A stretch of 8,872 nucleotides of DNA from Pseudomonadota bacterium (GTDB lineage Bacteria > Pseudomonadota > Alphaproteobacteria > Rhodospirillales > 2-02-FULL-58-16). The translations under genes were made by a program, and so were the position numbers. Where the stretch lies: assembly GCA_022567015.1 (NCBI GenBank), contig JADFHR010000134.1, positions 1 through 8,872 of the forward strand, given 5' to 3'. Each line of letters opens with the position of its first letter. Positions within the stretch are counted from its first letter, which is position 1. The notes under the pieces were generated by a model. The model was not told the DNA's origin. It saw only the letters and a list, made by a program, of their open reading frames with translations, and ran no database searches. Of this stretch, positions 1-6,066 are shown one piece after another.

Positions 1-655
1 TCCCCCAGCACACGCTAAGCTGAGAGACATAGGCCGCCACCGGCGCCTGCCACGTGTTCAGTGCGGCGGCGGAGAGCGGATAAATCTCGGACTCCCACGC
101 CGACGCCAGAACCTTGTCATTCTTGCCAGGCTCTTGAAGAGCGTAAGGAAAATCCTCGTAGTACAAGAGCGGGCGTCCCAACCGTTCGGCAACAAGGCGG
201 GTCAGGAGGTGATCCACGTGGTTCCCCAAACCCAGTGGACAGACCAACTGGGCCCCAGGCGGCAGGGCGCGGGTTACTTCATCGACCAGCTCTTCGGCCA
301 GGCCGCTGTCCGCGCGGGACAGCTTTCCGAATATGTCTTTGTCTGTCGGGTAGAGGAAGCGCGCCCGTGGGCCGCCCTGCCGGTAAATGCAGTCACGGAA
401 CGAAAAGTGCCGGTATTCGGCGCCCAGCATGGCGCAGACGCGGTGGTCCTCGGCCCGGCGGTCGCCAAAGGATCGGTCCCCGATCTTCCACAGTGCGTGC
501 ATGTGTTCGGCAAAAGGCGACAGGGGTCCCGCGGGTGGATCCCCGGCAAACAGGGTCCACACGCCCACCTCCTCTCCGGCCTGGGTCTGCGTCCAAAGCA
601 GCCCGCCACACGAGTAAGCGGCGTCGTCCAGATGGGGCGAGAGGTAAATCCACAT
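1..655 (-). CDS. PIG-L family (LmbE-like) deacetylase, 3' end cut by window edge
   Basis: An open frame runs on the minus strand from ATG at 655 through the window start (218 codons, no stop), so the C-terminus is missing. Seen: the N-terminus reads MWIYLSPHLDDAAYSCGG, the PIG-L hallmark (P/A)HxDD, with His8, Asp10 and Asp11. A second motif, NHVDH (His146, His149), matches the HPDH-type motif. In this family (MshB, LmbE, PIG-L) His, Asp and a late His bind zinc and the first Asp is the general base; members remove N-acetyl groups from amino sugars or sugar conjugates. An in-frame TGA six codons upstream fixes the start at 655. The gene is divergent from the next one, separated by 237 bp. No signal peptide is visible, so it is probably cytosolic. 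The substrate cannot be told; glycan or cell-surface metabolism is an inference from the family. Confidence 0.85.
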   Translation of the reverse strand, partial: MWIYLSPHLDDAAYSCGGLLWTQTQAGEEVGVWTLFAGDPPAGPLSPFAEHMHALWKIGDRSFGDRRAEDHRVCAMLGAEYRHFSFRDCIYRQGGPRARFLYPTDKDIFGKLSRADSGLAEELVDEVTRALPPGAQLVCPLGLGNHVDHLLTRLVAERLGRPLLYYEDFPYALQEPGKNDKVLASAWESEIYPLSAAALNTWQAPVAAYVSQLSVCWG

Positions 656-795
656 CGTGCCTTCACTGTATCAGAAACCGCTCGACCGGCCATTTCCCGG
701 ATGGATCTGCCCGTTCCGCGGATGATCGCACGGGCCGGCACCTTGGAGGGACGTCCCAACCGGCCCCGCCGCTTGCCGTCAACGGGCCCTATACC

Positions 796-808
796 TGGAA
801 TTGTCCCC
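796..808. repeat. Short motif, inverted relative to the repeat at 1857-1869
   Basis: The 13-mer at 796-808 (TGGAATTGTCCCC) is, as reverse complement, a 12/13 match to 1857-1869 (GGGGATAATTCCA). It lies in the 237-bp gap between the divergent deacetylase and hydrolase genes, next to a T-rich stretch (809-829). Two copies in opposite orientation thus flank the hydrolase gene. Its meaning is unknown, and a chance match of this length is possible. Confidence 0.3.
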
Positions 809-892
809 CTTTTTTCTTGTTCCCTTTTTCGCTCGCTAAAATCATTTGTGCGTTTGCGCTAGACTGGATTCTTGCCAGGGGGGAGACCATCC

Positions 893-1561
893 ATGGGCCA
901 GACCATCACGCTAACCGCGGCCGACGGCCACGAACTGGAGGCTTACCGGGCCGACCCGGAGGGCGCGCCCACGGGCGGCCTCGTGGTGATCCAGGAGATC
1001 TTCGGCGTCAACGGCCACATCCGGGACGTCTGCGAGGGCTTCGCCGCCGACGGCTACGCGGCGATCGCTCCCGCCGTGTTCGACCGCGTCGAACGCGGCA
1101 TCGAGCTCGACTACGACGACGCCGGCATGGTCCGCGGGCGGGAGGTGCGCGCCGAGCTCGGCTGGGAAGGGGCGATGGCGGACGTGGACGCCGCCGCCGG
1201 GGCGCTCAGACCCTCGGGCAAGGTCGGGGTCGTGGGGTACTGCTGGGGCGGCTCCCTGGCCTGGCTCGCCGCCTGCCGCCTGGAGGTGGCGTGCGCCGTC
1301 GGTTACTACGGCGGGCAGATCATCGGCTTCAACGACGAAACGCCCCGCTGCCCGGTGATCCTCCATTTCGGCGAGACCGACGCCTCCATCCCCATGGACG
1401 ACGTGGACGCCATCCGCGCCGCCCACGCCGACGTGCCGATCCATGTCTATGGCGCCGCCGGCCACGGCTTCAACTGCGACCGGCGCGCCGCCTACCACGC
1501 CGAAAGCGCCAAGACGGCGCGCGCCCGCACCCTCGCCTTCTTCGCCGAACACCTGGGATAG
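893..1561 (+). CDS. Dienelactone hydrolase family protein
   Basis: A 222-aa alpha/beta-hydrolase of the usual length for the dienelactone hydrolase (DLH) family. Seen: the nucleophile elbow GYCWGG with Cys117, Asp163 in HFGETDASIP and His191 in AAGHGF form the Cys-Asp-His triad typical of DLH. Glu35 in IQEIFGV matches the conserved Glu that interacts with the Cys in this family. True DLH opens dienelactone to maleylacetate in chlorocatechol breakdown, but many genomic homologues lie outside such pathways, and no aromatic-degradation genes are visible here; the substrate is therefore unknown. The start is set at ATG 893 because a strong purine-rich ribosome site (AGGGGGGAGA, 877-886) lies 6 bp upstream; the in-frame TTG at 872 would sit before that site. 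The stop codon overlaps a 23-bp direct repeat (1555-1577). No signal peptide, probably cytosolic. Confidence 0.9.
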   Translation: MGQTITLTAADGHELEAYRADPEGAPTGGLVVIQEIFGVNGHIRDVCEGFAADGYAAIAPAVFDRVERGIELDYDDAGMVRGREVRAELGWEGAMADVDAAAGALRPSGKVGVVGYCWGGSLAWLAACRLEVACAVGYYGGQIIGFNDETPRCPVILHFGETDASIPMDDVDAIRAAHADVPIHVYGAAGHGFNCDRRAAYHAESAKTARARTLAFFAEHLG

Positions 1562-1577
1562 TTCCGCCCTTTCCCGG
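1555..1577. repeat. 23-bp imperfect direct repeat, copy 1
   Basis: This sequence, beginning GGGATAGTTCC and ending CCCTTTCCCGG, matches 1858-1880 at 21 of 23 positions. It overlaps the stop codon of the hydrolase gene and lies immediately left of the first dispersed repeat. Together with its partner it brackets the 1585-1788 element, so it could be part of a larger repeat unit or a trace of the insertion event. Confidence 0.6.
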
Positions 1578-1584
1578 TATTTTT

Positions 1585-1788
1585 AATTTCAACGCGGAGG
1601 ACGCGGAGGAACGCGGAGGGACGCAGAGGAACAGAAAGAGCGCGTCACCGGACAAGGCACATAGTGCACCAGGTTTTTGGCACACCGGTTGGGCGGCTGT
1701 TGTGCCTTGGTGTCCCTTGTGCGCTCGGTGGGGGTATCCTCCGCCTTCCTCCGCGTCCTCTGCGTTATTTTTTGATTTCGACGCCGAC
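1585..1788. repeat. Dispersed repeat with inverted ends, copy A
   Basis: A 204-bp non-coding element, nearly collinear with 2586-2833. Its left end carries tandem ACGCGGAGG-type units. Its right end carries the inverse units (CCTCCG, TCCTCCGCGTCCTCTGCG), giving imperfect inverted termini of about 30 bp. The inner stretch from about 1631 to 1712 is almost identical to 2631-2712 (AACAGAAAGAGCGCG onward). It lacks a 46-bp block present in the other copy (2713-2758). Similar GGAGGACGCGGAGG-type interspersed repeats are widespread in environmental proteobacteria. It encodes no convincing protein, although long spurious frames cross it. The rest of the 1562-1953 gap holds short direct repeats and the higBA control region. 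Confidence 0.85.
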
Positions 1789-1857
1789 GCCTTCCCTCCT
1801 GCCGAGGAAACGGGAAAAGCGATCGTATCGGTGCAATTTAGCTGATAAAGGCCACTG

Positions 1858-1880
1858 GGGATAATTCCACCCTTTCCCGG
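1858..1880. repeat. 23-bp imperfect direct repeat, copy 2
   Basis: Matches 1555-1577 at 21 of 23 positions (differences at the seventh and twelfth base). It lies between the first dispersed repeat and the higBA control region. Its first part is also the inverse of 796-808. Confidence 0.6.
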
Positions 1881-1912
1881 GGACCGGGCCGTGTGCGGTC
1901 CGCCCGATGATA

Positions 1913-1927
1913 TTACGCTTGACGTAA
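1913..1927. promoter_or_regulatory. Probable HigA operator and higBA promoter region
   Basis: A perfect inverted repeat, TTACG-CTTGA-CGTAA, lies 26 bp before the higB start, and a third related half-site, CGTAA, follows at 1930-1934. The hexamer TTGACG at 1919-1924, inside the palindrome, is a good -35 candidate; the -10 box is less clear. Antitoxins of the HigA type repress their own operon by binding palindromes over the promoter, so autoregulation is the natural inference. Confidence 0.6.
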
Positions 1928-1953
1928 CACGTAAAATAGGCAATCGTACAAGC

Positions 1954-2232
1954 ATGATCCGCTCGTTCCGGGGCAAGGACACCGCGGCGCTTTACGACGG
2001 AAGGCGCGCCAAGCGTTTCCAGTCCTTCGCGAAACAGGCGGAACGCCGGCTTCAAGTCCTTGACAGCGCGGCTTGTCTGGAAGACTTGATGCATCTCAGG
2101 AGCAATCGCTTCGAAACCCTGCGCGGAGACCGCAAGGGTCAATACAGCATTCGCATCAACCGGCAATGGCGCATCTGTTTCGAGTGGCACGAGGACGGAC
2201 CGCACAACGTCGAGATCGTGGATTACCACTAG
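1954..2232 (+). CDS. higB: HigB-type (RelE/ParE superfamily) toxin
   Basis: A 92-aa protein of exactly the usual HigB length, starting MIRSFRGKDT and ending EIVDYH. Seen: the core LRGDRKGQYSIRINRQWRICFEW (residues 56-78) is the hallmark beta-sheet region of HigB toxins, and the terminal DYH matches the Proteus HigB end. HigB proteins are ribosome-dependent mRNA interferases that cut translated messages and stop growth unless bound by HigA. The start is ATG 1954, chosen by family length and N-terminus; a GTG 63 bp upstream (1891) would swallow the operator palindrome. No good ribosome site precedes it. The toxin-first order, with higA 9 bp downstream, is typical of HigBA. The gene lies between two copies of one dispersed repeat. 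Confidence 0.93.
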   Translation: MIRSFRGKDTAALYDGRRAKRFQSFAKQAERRLQVLDSAACLEDLMHLRSNRFETLRGDRKGQYSIRINRQWRICFEWHEDGPHNVEIVDYH

Positions 2233-2241
2233 GAGGCACCC

Positions 2242-2535
2242 ATGCCCAACGCCATGCGTCCCATCCACCCTGGCGAGATCCTCCGTGACGAACTTGCCGA
2301 GCGCGGTTTATCGGCCAATGCCCTGGCCAAGGCCCTCGGCGTACCGGCCAACCGGATCACCGGCATCCTCAACGGCACCCGTGCGCTCACCGCCGACACC
2401 GCCCTTCGTCTCGCCCGATGCTTTGGCACGTCGCCGGAGTTCTGGATGAATCTCCAGCAGGCCTACGAGTTGCGCAGTGCCCGGTTGAAAAACGGCACGG
2501 TTATTGAGCGGACCGTGCGCCCGGCGGCGGCGTGA
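2242..2535 (+). CDS. higA: HigA-type antitoxin, XRE-family DNA-binding protein
   Basis: A 97-aa protein with an N-terminal IHPGEILRDELAERGLS motif and a helix-turn-helix around residues 24-60 (NALAKALGVPANRITGILNG, then RALTADTALRLARCFGTSP), followed by EFWMNLQQAYEL. This is the standard HigA/VapI layout. It binds and neutralises HigB and, through its HTH, represses the operon, probably at the palindrome 1913-1927. The ribosome site AGGAGG (2231-2236) overlaps the higB stop codon, 5 bp before ATG 2242, much stronger than that of higB. This fits the need for antitoxin excess. No other gene is in the operon; the second dispersed repeat begins 50 bp downstream. Confidence 0.95.
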   Translation: MPNAMRPIHPGEILRDELAERGLSANALAKALGVPANRITGILNGTRALTADTALRLARCFGTSPEFWMNLQQAYELRSARLKNGTVIERTVRPAAA

Positions 2536-2585
2536 GGCTCACGGTCACCGTCCTTGACGGCGGCCTGCCCTCTCCCGGCGTTTTC

Positions 2586-2833
2586 AATTTCAACGCGGAG
2601 GACGCGGAGGACGCGGAGGGACGCGGAGGAACAGAAAGAGCGCGTCACCGGACAAGGCACATAGTGCACCAGGTCTTTGGCACACCGGTTGGGCGCCTGT
2701 TGCGCCTCGGTGCTCCTGGTGTCCTGGTGGTGAAAGATTTCTTGCGGCGGGCCCTGTGTCCCTTGTGCGCCCGGTGGGGGAATCCTCCGCGTTCCTCCGC
2801 GTCCTCTGCGTTATTTTTTATTTCGACGCCGAC
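2586..2833. repeat. Dispersed repeat with inverted ends, copy B
   Basis: Second, longer copy (248 bp) of the element at 1585-1788, in the same orientation. It has the same GCGGAGG-unit left end, the same inner stretch with minor changes and the same right end (CCTCCGCGTTCCTCCGCGTCC, then TTATTTTTT and TTTCGACGCCGAC). It keeps a 46-bp block at 2713-2758 (containing CTGGTGTCCTGGTGGTGAAAG) that the first copy lacks. The two copies flank higBA about 1 kb apart. It is the main content of the 2536-2890 part of the gene-free stretch; no coding region is supported there. Confidence 0.85.
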
Positions 2834-2890
2834 ACCCGGGATGGGCGCGGAAAGGCGGCGGCGCATTCTCCGGCCCGCCCCGCCGCCGGG

Positions 2891-3157
2891 TAATACCAAG
2901 GGTCGCTGATCATGACTCATAGAGATCGCGTAGGCGGCTCGTCGGGTAGGAGGAAAGTTTCAGGCGATGCGGCGCATCGTCGAAACTTTTCGACGCCCTC
3001 CGACGGGCCGCATACGCGACCGCAACGGCGGCTTACCAAGGTTTTCGGACGGCGTCACGCACGCTTCGCGATGCCCCGCATCGCCACAGCGCACGCTCCT
3101 AGCCGAAAGCCTTGGTAAGCCGTCTCTATGGGTCATGATCAGCGTCCCTTGGTATAA
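2891..3157. mobile_element. MITE-like palindromic element with two internal hairpin arms
   Basis: A 267-bp non-coding element with 35-bp terminal inverted repeats: 2891-2925 against 3123-3157, 32 of 35 matching, ends TAATACCAAGGG and CCCTTGGTATAA. Inside are two further stems. Arm 1 pairs 2926-2945 with 3000-3019 (18 of 20) and contains a third hairpin at 2954-2989. Arm 2 pairs 3029-3048 with 3103-3122 (19 of 20) and contains GCGATGC-CCC-GCATCGC-like pairing. The whole can fold as a Y-shaped cruciform or RNA. No transposase is encoded, so mobility would need a transposase acting in trans. No clean target-site duplication is seen. It ends 73 bp before mtnP, so it lies in or near that operon's leader. 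Confidence 0.8.
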
Positions 3158-3230
3158 AACCCCGATACCGGTTGAAGCGCCGGCGGGAAGCTGGAAAACT
3201 GTCGGCCACCGGGACGGAGGGTCTTAATTC

Positions 3231-4115
3231 ATGGCGGAACCGGGCACGTCGCCGGTCATCGGCGTCATCGGCGGCAGCGGCGTCTCCGATATGGACGGTC
3301 TTTCGAATGCGCGGTGGGAAAATGTCCCGTCCGCGTTCGGCGAGCCGTCGGACGCCCTGCTGTTCGGCGACCTGGACGGGCAGCCCATGGTCTTCCTGCC
3401 CCGCCACGGCCGCGGGCACCCCATTCCCCCCGGCGGGATCAACTTCCGCGCCAACATCGACGCCCTCAAGCGCGCCGGCGTCACCGAGGTCATCTCGATC
3501 AGCGCCTGCGGGTCCCTGAAGGAATCCCTGGACCCCGGCACCTTCGTCATCGTCGATCAGTTCATCGACCGCACTGTCACCCGCGCACAAAGCTTCTTCG
3601 GGACCGGCCTGGTCGCCCACGTGGGCCTGGGGCATCCCGTCTGCGCCCGGCTCGGCGACGCCCTGGAGGAAGCGGCGGACGGGCTCGGCATCAAGGTGGT
3701 GCGCGGCGGCACCTACCTGGCCATGGAAGGTCCGCAGTTCTCGACCCTCGCCGAATCCGAGCTTTACCGCGGCTGGGGCTGCGACGTCATCGGCATGACC
3801 AACATGCCAGAGGCCCGCCTCGCCCGCGAGGCCGAGCTGTGCTACGCCACCGTCGCCATGGTCACCGATTACGACTGCTGGCACCCGGACCACGACCACG
3901 TGAGCGTGGAATCGATCATCAAGATCCTGCGCCAGAACGCCGATACGGGGCGGGCCCTGGTCAAACGGGTGGCGCCGAAGCTCAAGGGCCGGGACGTATC
4001 CTGCCCCGAGGGCTGCCACACCGCCCTGGAGAACGCCGTCATCACCGCGCCCGAGGCCCGCGATCCGGCCATGGTCGAAAGGCTCGACGCCGTCGCCGGG
4101 CGGGTGTTGAAGTAA
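3231..4115 (+). CDS. mtnP: S-methyl-5'-thioadenosine phosphorylase
   Basis: A 294-aa member of the MTAP branch of purine nucleoside phosphorylases, of usual length. It splits 5'-methylthioadenosine with phosphate into adenine and 5-methylthioribose-1-phosphate in the cytosol. Seen: N-terminal IGVIGGSG (residues 10-17) and RHGRGH (58-63), both phosphate-site motifs, then AMEGPQFST, MTNMPEARLAREAELCYA, and TDYDCW with Asp213 and Asp215. That last motif is typical of MTA-specific enzymes, where the two Asp contact the adenine base. The start is ATG 3231, with GGAGG at 3216-3220 ten bases upstream. It is the first gene of an operon with mtnA (7-bp gap) and an aldolase. The MITE-like element lies just upstream and may affect transcription or leader structure. 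Confidence 0.95.
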   Translation: MAEPGTSPVIGVIGGSGVSDMDGLSNARWENVPSAFGEPSDALLFGDLDGQPMVFLPRHGRGHPIPPGGINFRANIDALKRAGVTEVISISACGSLKESLDPGTFVIVDQFIDRTVTRAQSFFGTGLVAHVGLGHPVCARLGDALEEAADGLGIKVVRGGTYLAMEGPQFSTLAESELYRGWGCDVIGMTNMPEARLAREAELCYATVAMVTDYDCWHPDHDHVSVESIIKILRQNADTGRALVKRVAPKLKGRDVSCPEGCHTALENAVITAPEARDPAMVERLDAVAGRVLK

Positions 4116-4122
4116 CCGGCCG

Positions 4123-5229
4123 ATGAAGGTCGACGGCACCCACTACCGCACCATCTGGCCGGCCGCGGACGGCTGGGCGGTGGAGGTCATCGACCAGACG
4201 CGGCTGCCCCACGCCTTCGTCACCGTGCGCCTGGAAACCGTCGCCGACGCGGCCCGCGCCATCACCGCCATGCAGGTGCGCGGCGCCCCCCTGATCGGCG
4301 CCACGGCCGCCTACGGCCTGTGCCTGGCGGTGCGCCGGGACCCCTCCAACAACGCCCTCCAATCGGCCTTCGAGCTCCTGCTCGGGACCCGCCCCACGGG
4401 GGTGAATTTGCGCTGGGCGCTGAACGACATGATGGGCGTCCTCGGGCAGTTGCCGCCCGGGCGCCGGGCCGAGGCCGCCTACCGGCGGGCCGCCGAGATC
4501 TGCGACGAGGACGTGGAGATCTGCGCCGCCATCGGCGATCACGGACTGGCGCTGATCGAACGGGCGTGGGAGGGAAAGGGCAAAACCGGCCGCGTCAACC
4601 TGCTCACCCACTGCAACGCCGGCTGGCTGGCGACGGTGGACTGGGGCACGGCGCTGGCGCCCGTCTACAAGGCCCACGACCTGAGCCTCCCCATCCACGT
4701 GTGGGTGGACGAGACCCGCCCGCGAAATCAGGGCGCGCGCCTGACGGCGTGGGAGCTGGGCCAGCACGGGGTCGCCCACACGGTGGTCGTCGACAACGCG
4801 GGCGGGCACCTCATGCAGCATGGCATGGTGGACCTGTGCATCACCGGGACCGACCGCACCACGGCCGCGGGCGACGTGTGCAACAAGATCGGGACCTATC
4901 TGCAGGCCCTCGCCGCCTTCGACAACGGCGTGCCGTTCTATGTCGCCCTTCCCAGCCCGACCATCGACTGGACCATCCGCGACGGCGTCTGCGACATCCC
5001 CATCGAGGAGCGCGACGCCGGCGAGGTGACGCACATGACCGGGCGCACCGCCGACGGCACCGAGGCCTCGGTGACCATCACGCCGGAGGGCAGCCCGGCG
5101 GCCAACTATGCCTTCGACGTCACGCCGGCCCGCCTGGTGACCGGGTTGATCACCGAGCGCGGGGTGTGCGGGGCCTCGGCCGAGGGCCTGGCCGACCTGT
5201 TTCCCGAGCACAAGGCCCGGGCGTCATGA
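4123..5229 (+). CDS. mtnA: S-methyl-5-thioribose-1-phosphate isomerase
   Basis: A 368-aa member of the eIF2B-alpha/MtnA family. It converts the aldose 5-methylthioribose-1-phosphate to 5-methylthioribulose-1-phosphate. Seen: the N-terminal MQVRGAPLIG, the LLTHCNAG motif with the catalytic Cys164, VDETRPRNQGARLTAWEL, VDNAGGHLM, the GTDRTTAAGDVCNKIGTY motif with the catalytic Asp244, and the C-terminal YAFDVTPARLVTGLITERG. All signature segments are in order and at normal spacing, so the gene looks intact. It follows mtnP by 7 bp and its stop overlaps the next start as ATGA (5226-5229), which implies translational coupling. Its ribosome site is weak, consistent with translation from the upstream gene. 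R. rubrum and some E. coli use the same step for 5-deoxyribose-1-phosphate from 5'-deoxyadenosine. Confidence 0.96.
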   Translation: MKVDGTHYRTIWPAADGWAVEVIDQTRLPHAFVTVRLETVADAARAITAMQVRGAPLIGATAAYGLCLAVRRDPSNNALQSAFELLLGTRPTGVNLRWALNDMMGVLGQLPPGRRAEAAYRRAAEICDEDVEICAAIGDHGLALIERAWEGKGKTGRVNLLTHCNAGWLATVDWGTALAPVYKAHDLSLPIHVWVDETRPRNQGARLTAWELGQHGVAHTVVVDNAGGHLMQHGMVDLCITGTDRTTAAGDVCNKIGTYLQALAAFDNGVPFYVALPSPTIDWTIRDGVCDIPIEERDAGEVTHMTGRTADGTEASVTITPEGSPAANYAFDVTPARLVTGLITERGVCGASAEGLADLFPEHKARAS

Positions 5230-5876
5230 GGCACCAGCGCCGGCGCCGGGAAATTATCGAGGCGGCGCGCCGGATGAACGCGCTCGGCCTCAACCGCGGC
5301 ACATCGGGCAACATCAGCGCGCGCGTCGGCGGCGGGCTGCTGATTACCCCTTCGGGCATCCCCTGCGAGGAATGCCGCCCCGGCGACATCGTCGAGATGG
5401 GGATGGACGGCACCTCCGACGACCGGCGCCGGCCGTCCAGCGAGTGGCGTTTCCACCGCGACATCCTGGCCGCCCGCCCCGAGGTCGGCGCCGTCGTCCA
5501 CGCCCACTCCCCCTTCGCCACGACCCTCGCCTGCCTGGGCCGCGGCATCCCGGCGTTCCACTACATGATCGCCGTCGCCGGCGGCAGGGACATCCGCTGC
5601 GCTCCCTACGCCACCTTCGGCACCCAGGCGCTGTCCGACGCGGCGGTGAAGGCCCTGGAGGGCCGCCGCGCCTGCCTGCTCGCCAACCACGGCATGATCG
5701 TGGTGGGGGCGGCCCTGAAGGCGGCCCTGGCCCTGGCCGTGGAGGTGGAGGCCCTGGCCGAGCAGTACTGGCGCGTCCTGCAGGTGGGCGAGCCCATCGT
5801 GCTCGACGACGGCGAAATGGACGTGGTGGTGGAGAAGTTCAGGACCTATGGCCAGAACGCCCGCGGACAGGGATGA
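5226..5876 (+). CDS. ald2: Class II aldolase, probable 5-methylthioribulose-1-phosphate / 5-deoxyribulose-1-phosphate aldolase
   Basis: A 216-aa class II (zinc) aldolase of the AraD/FucA family. Seen: Glu73 in SSEWRFH, His92 and His94 in VVHAHSPFAT, and His155 in LLANHGM. These four positions coincide with the catalytic Glu and zinc ligands of E. coli L-fuculose-phosphate aldolase, which also has a similar length. GTSGNISAR (residues 25-33) forms the phosphate-binding segment. Its place after mtnP and mtnA, overlapping mtnA by 4 bp, points to the DHAP shunt aldolase (Ald2 of R. rubrum), which cleaves 5-methylthioribulose-1-phosphate to DHAP and 2-methylthioacetaldehyde. The alternative, the MtnB dehydratase of the classical methionine salvage pathway, is in the same superfamily; no mtnC or mtnD is visible here. 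A second copy of its last 80 or so codons lies at 8221-8480. Confidence 0.85.
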   Translation: MRHQRRRREIIEAARRMNALGLNRGTSGNISARVGGGLLITPSGIPCEECRPGDIVEMGMDGTSDDRRRPSSEWRFHRDILAARPEVGAVVHAHSPFATTLACLGRGIPAFHYMIAVAGGRDIRCAPYATFGTQALSDAAVKALEGRRACLLANHGMIVVGAALKAALALAVEVEALAEQYWRVLQVGEPIVLDDGEMDVVVEKFRTYGQNARGQG

Positions 5877-5914
5877 GACGCCACACAAACTGGCATCCAA
5901 TCCGGTGGTGAGAC

Positions 5915-5942
5915 TTGATTCACAGGGGAATTTGCGTATTCT
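5915..5942 (+). promoter_or_regulatory. Candidate sigma-70 promoter of the inserted cassette
   Basis: TTGATT (5915-5920) and TATTCT (5937-5942) are separated by 16 bp, close to the sigma-70 consensus. They lie 124 bp before the first cassette gene and just after the GC-rich to AT-rich switch. A promoter of its own would let the cassette be expressed independently of the mtnP operon. Prediction by eye only. Confidence 0.4.
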
Positions 5943-6066
5943 GACCGAAATGAGTTGGGCTTACATCCAACCAAAGTCGATCCTCAGTCATACCAATATC
6001 TGGACTAGGGCGTCCTCGTTTATTGAAACTGACTCCTTGACGAATTCGGGCTAAAGGACGTCGCGG

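Noticed and set aside
1562..1790. GCGGAGG tandem units as a CRISPR array
   Set aside because: The units are short, contiguous and without unique spacers, and inverse units form the other end; this is an interspersed inverted-end repeat.
61..1845. Long plus-strand frame of 594 codons
   Set aside because: It crosses the deacetylase gene on the other strand, the hydrolase gene out of frame and a repeat; the product is low-complexity Arg/Gly/Pro-rich, typical of a shadow frame in GC-rich DNA.
2532..2909. 125-codon frame across the second dispersed repeat
   Set aside because: It lies in repeat DNA; a matching peptide (HQVFGTPVGRLL) appears in the first copy only because the DNA is repeated.
4042..5211. 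389-codon minus-strand frame
   Set aside because: Antisense shadow of mtnA with low-complexity Gly/Ala/Val/Arg-rich composition; mtnA has all its family signatures.
4320..5876. 518-codon frame with a low-complexity leader fused to the aldolase
   Set aside because: The N-terminal part is an out-of-frame reading of mtnA; the aldolase begins at ATG 5226, where length and zinc-ligand numbering match FucA.
5950..6054. 34-codon frame starting MSWAYIQPKS upstream of the TIGR04255-like gene
   Set aside because: It starts just after the candidate promoter and ends 12 bp before the next ATG, so a leader peptide is possible, but there is no ribosome site and no recognisable motif.
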